Under the pieces are notes generated by a model, which worked only from the letters and a program-made list of their open reading frames with translations, was not told the origin of the DNA and searched no databases. A DNA stretch of 64,000 bases from Breviolum minutum Mf 1.05b.01 (lineage: Eukaryota > Sar > Dinophyceae > Suessiales > Symbiodiniaceae), in assembly GCA_000507305.1 (NCBI GenBank), contig DF241061.1, forward strand, positions 26,958 to 90,957, written 5' to 3'. Both the position numbers and the translations under genes were made by a program. Every line of letters starts with the position of its first letter. The first letter of the stretch is position 1. Below, piece by piece: positions 63,895 to 64,000 of this stretch.

Positions 63895-64000
63895 TTTCAT
63901 TTTTTTAAAGGGGGGGGGGAACTCGGACAGTTTCAAGGTTGCAAGTTCTTGTCTTTTCAAAAAAAAAAACTCCCTAAAACATCGGTGTTGCACATAAAAA

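Overview
This is eukaryotic nuclear DNA. It is AT-rich by eye and has no long uninterrupted protein-coding frame. It carries dozens of short palindromic elements, many microsatellites and two assembly gaps (3188-3759 and 34030-34394). Short open segments are bounded by GT donors and pyrimidine-rich AG acceptors. I see no bacterial operon, Shine-Dalgarno pattern, rRNA gene, CRISPR array or intact transposase. My best guess is an intron-rich alga, most likely a symbiodiniacean-type dinoflagellate, because of the many small exons and dense miniature inverted-repeat elements. This is an inference from general character, not a database match.

Coding content. Genes appear only as exons of about 40-210 bp. 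I accepted candidates that combine an open frame, a credible acceptor and donor, and where possible reading-phase agreement with the neighbouring candidate. The best chains are: minus strand 18.2-20.4 kb (five phase-compatible exons); plus strand 36.4-37.5 kb (four exons); plus 51.1-51.7 kb (two, with a very strong acceptor); plus 15.6-15.9 kb (two); minus 14.3-14.6 kb (two); plus 63.0-63.5 kb (two); minus 52.9-53.6 kb (two). Less certain minus-strand chains lie at 0-1.7 kb and 5.0-7.1 kb. Single exons with good signals include 8.3, 33.2, 42.5, 45.7, 48.4 and 53.8 kb. Nearly all products are unrecognised. Three tentative resemblances are noted: a heme-peroxidase-like proximal-histidine segment (14.3 kb), a reverse-transcriptase-like FADD box (32.1 kb) and a Copia-like fragment (57.8 kb). 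Many candidates are open on both strands, so strand is often uncertain.

Repeats. Non-coding DNA is dominated by miniature inverted-repeat families, named A to L here. Family A (about 100 bp, ends CTRGTTGGTGG...CCACCACCTAG, 4-bp target duplications at the clearest copies) has at least 17 full or partial copies. Families B, C and E are near-perfect palindromes flanked by TA, as in Tc1/mariner-derived (Stowaway-like) elements. Families D, F, G, H, I, J, K and L have fewer copies. Several copies are nested or abut each other.

How it fits together. The window looks like parts of several multi-exon genes on both strands, with introns and spacers filled by non-autonomous elements. Family A ends match the GT...AG intron rule, and several copies lie next to candidate exons, which suggests an intron-seeding role that transcript data could test.
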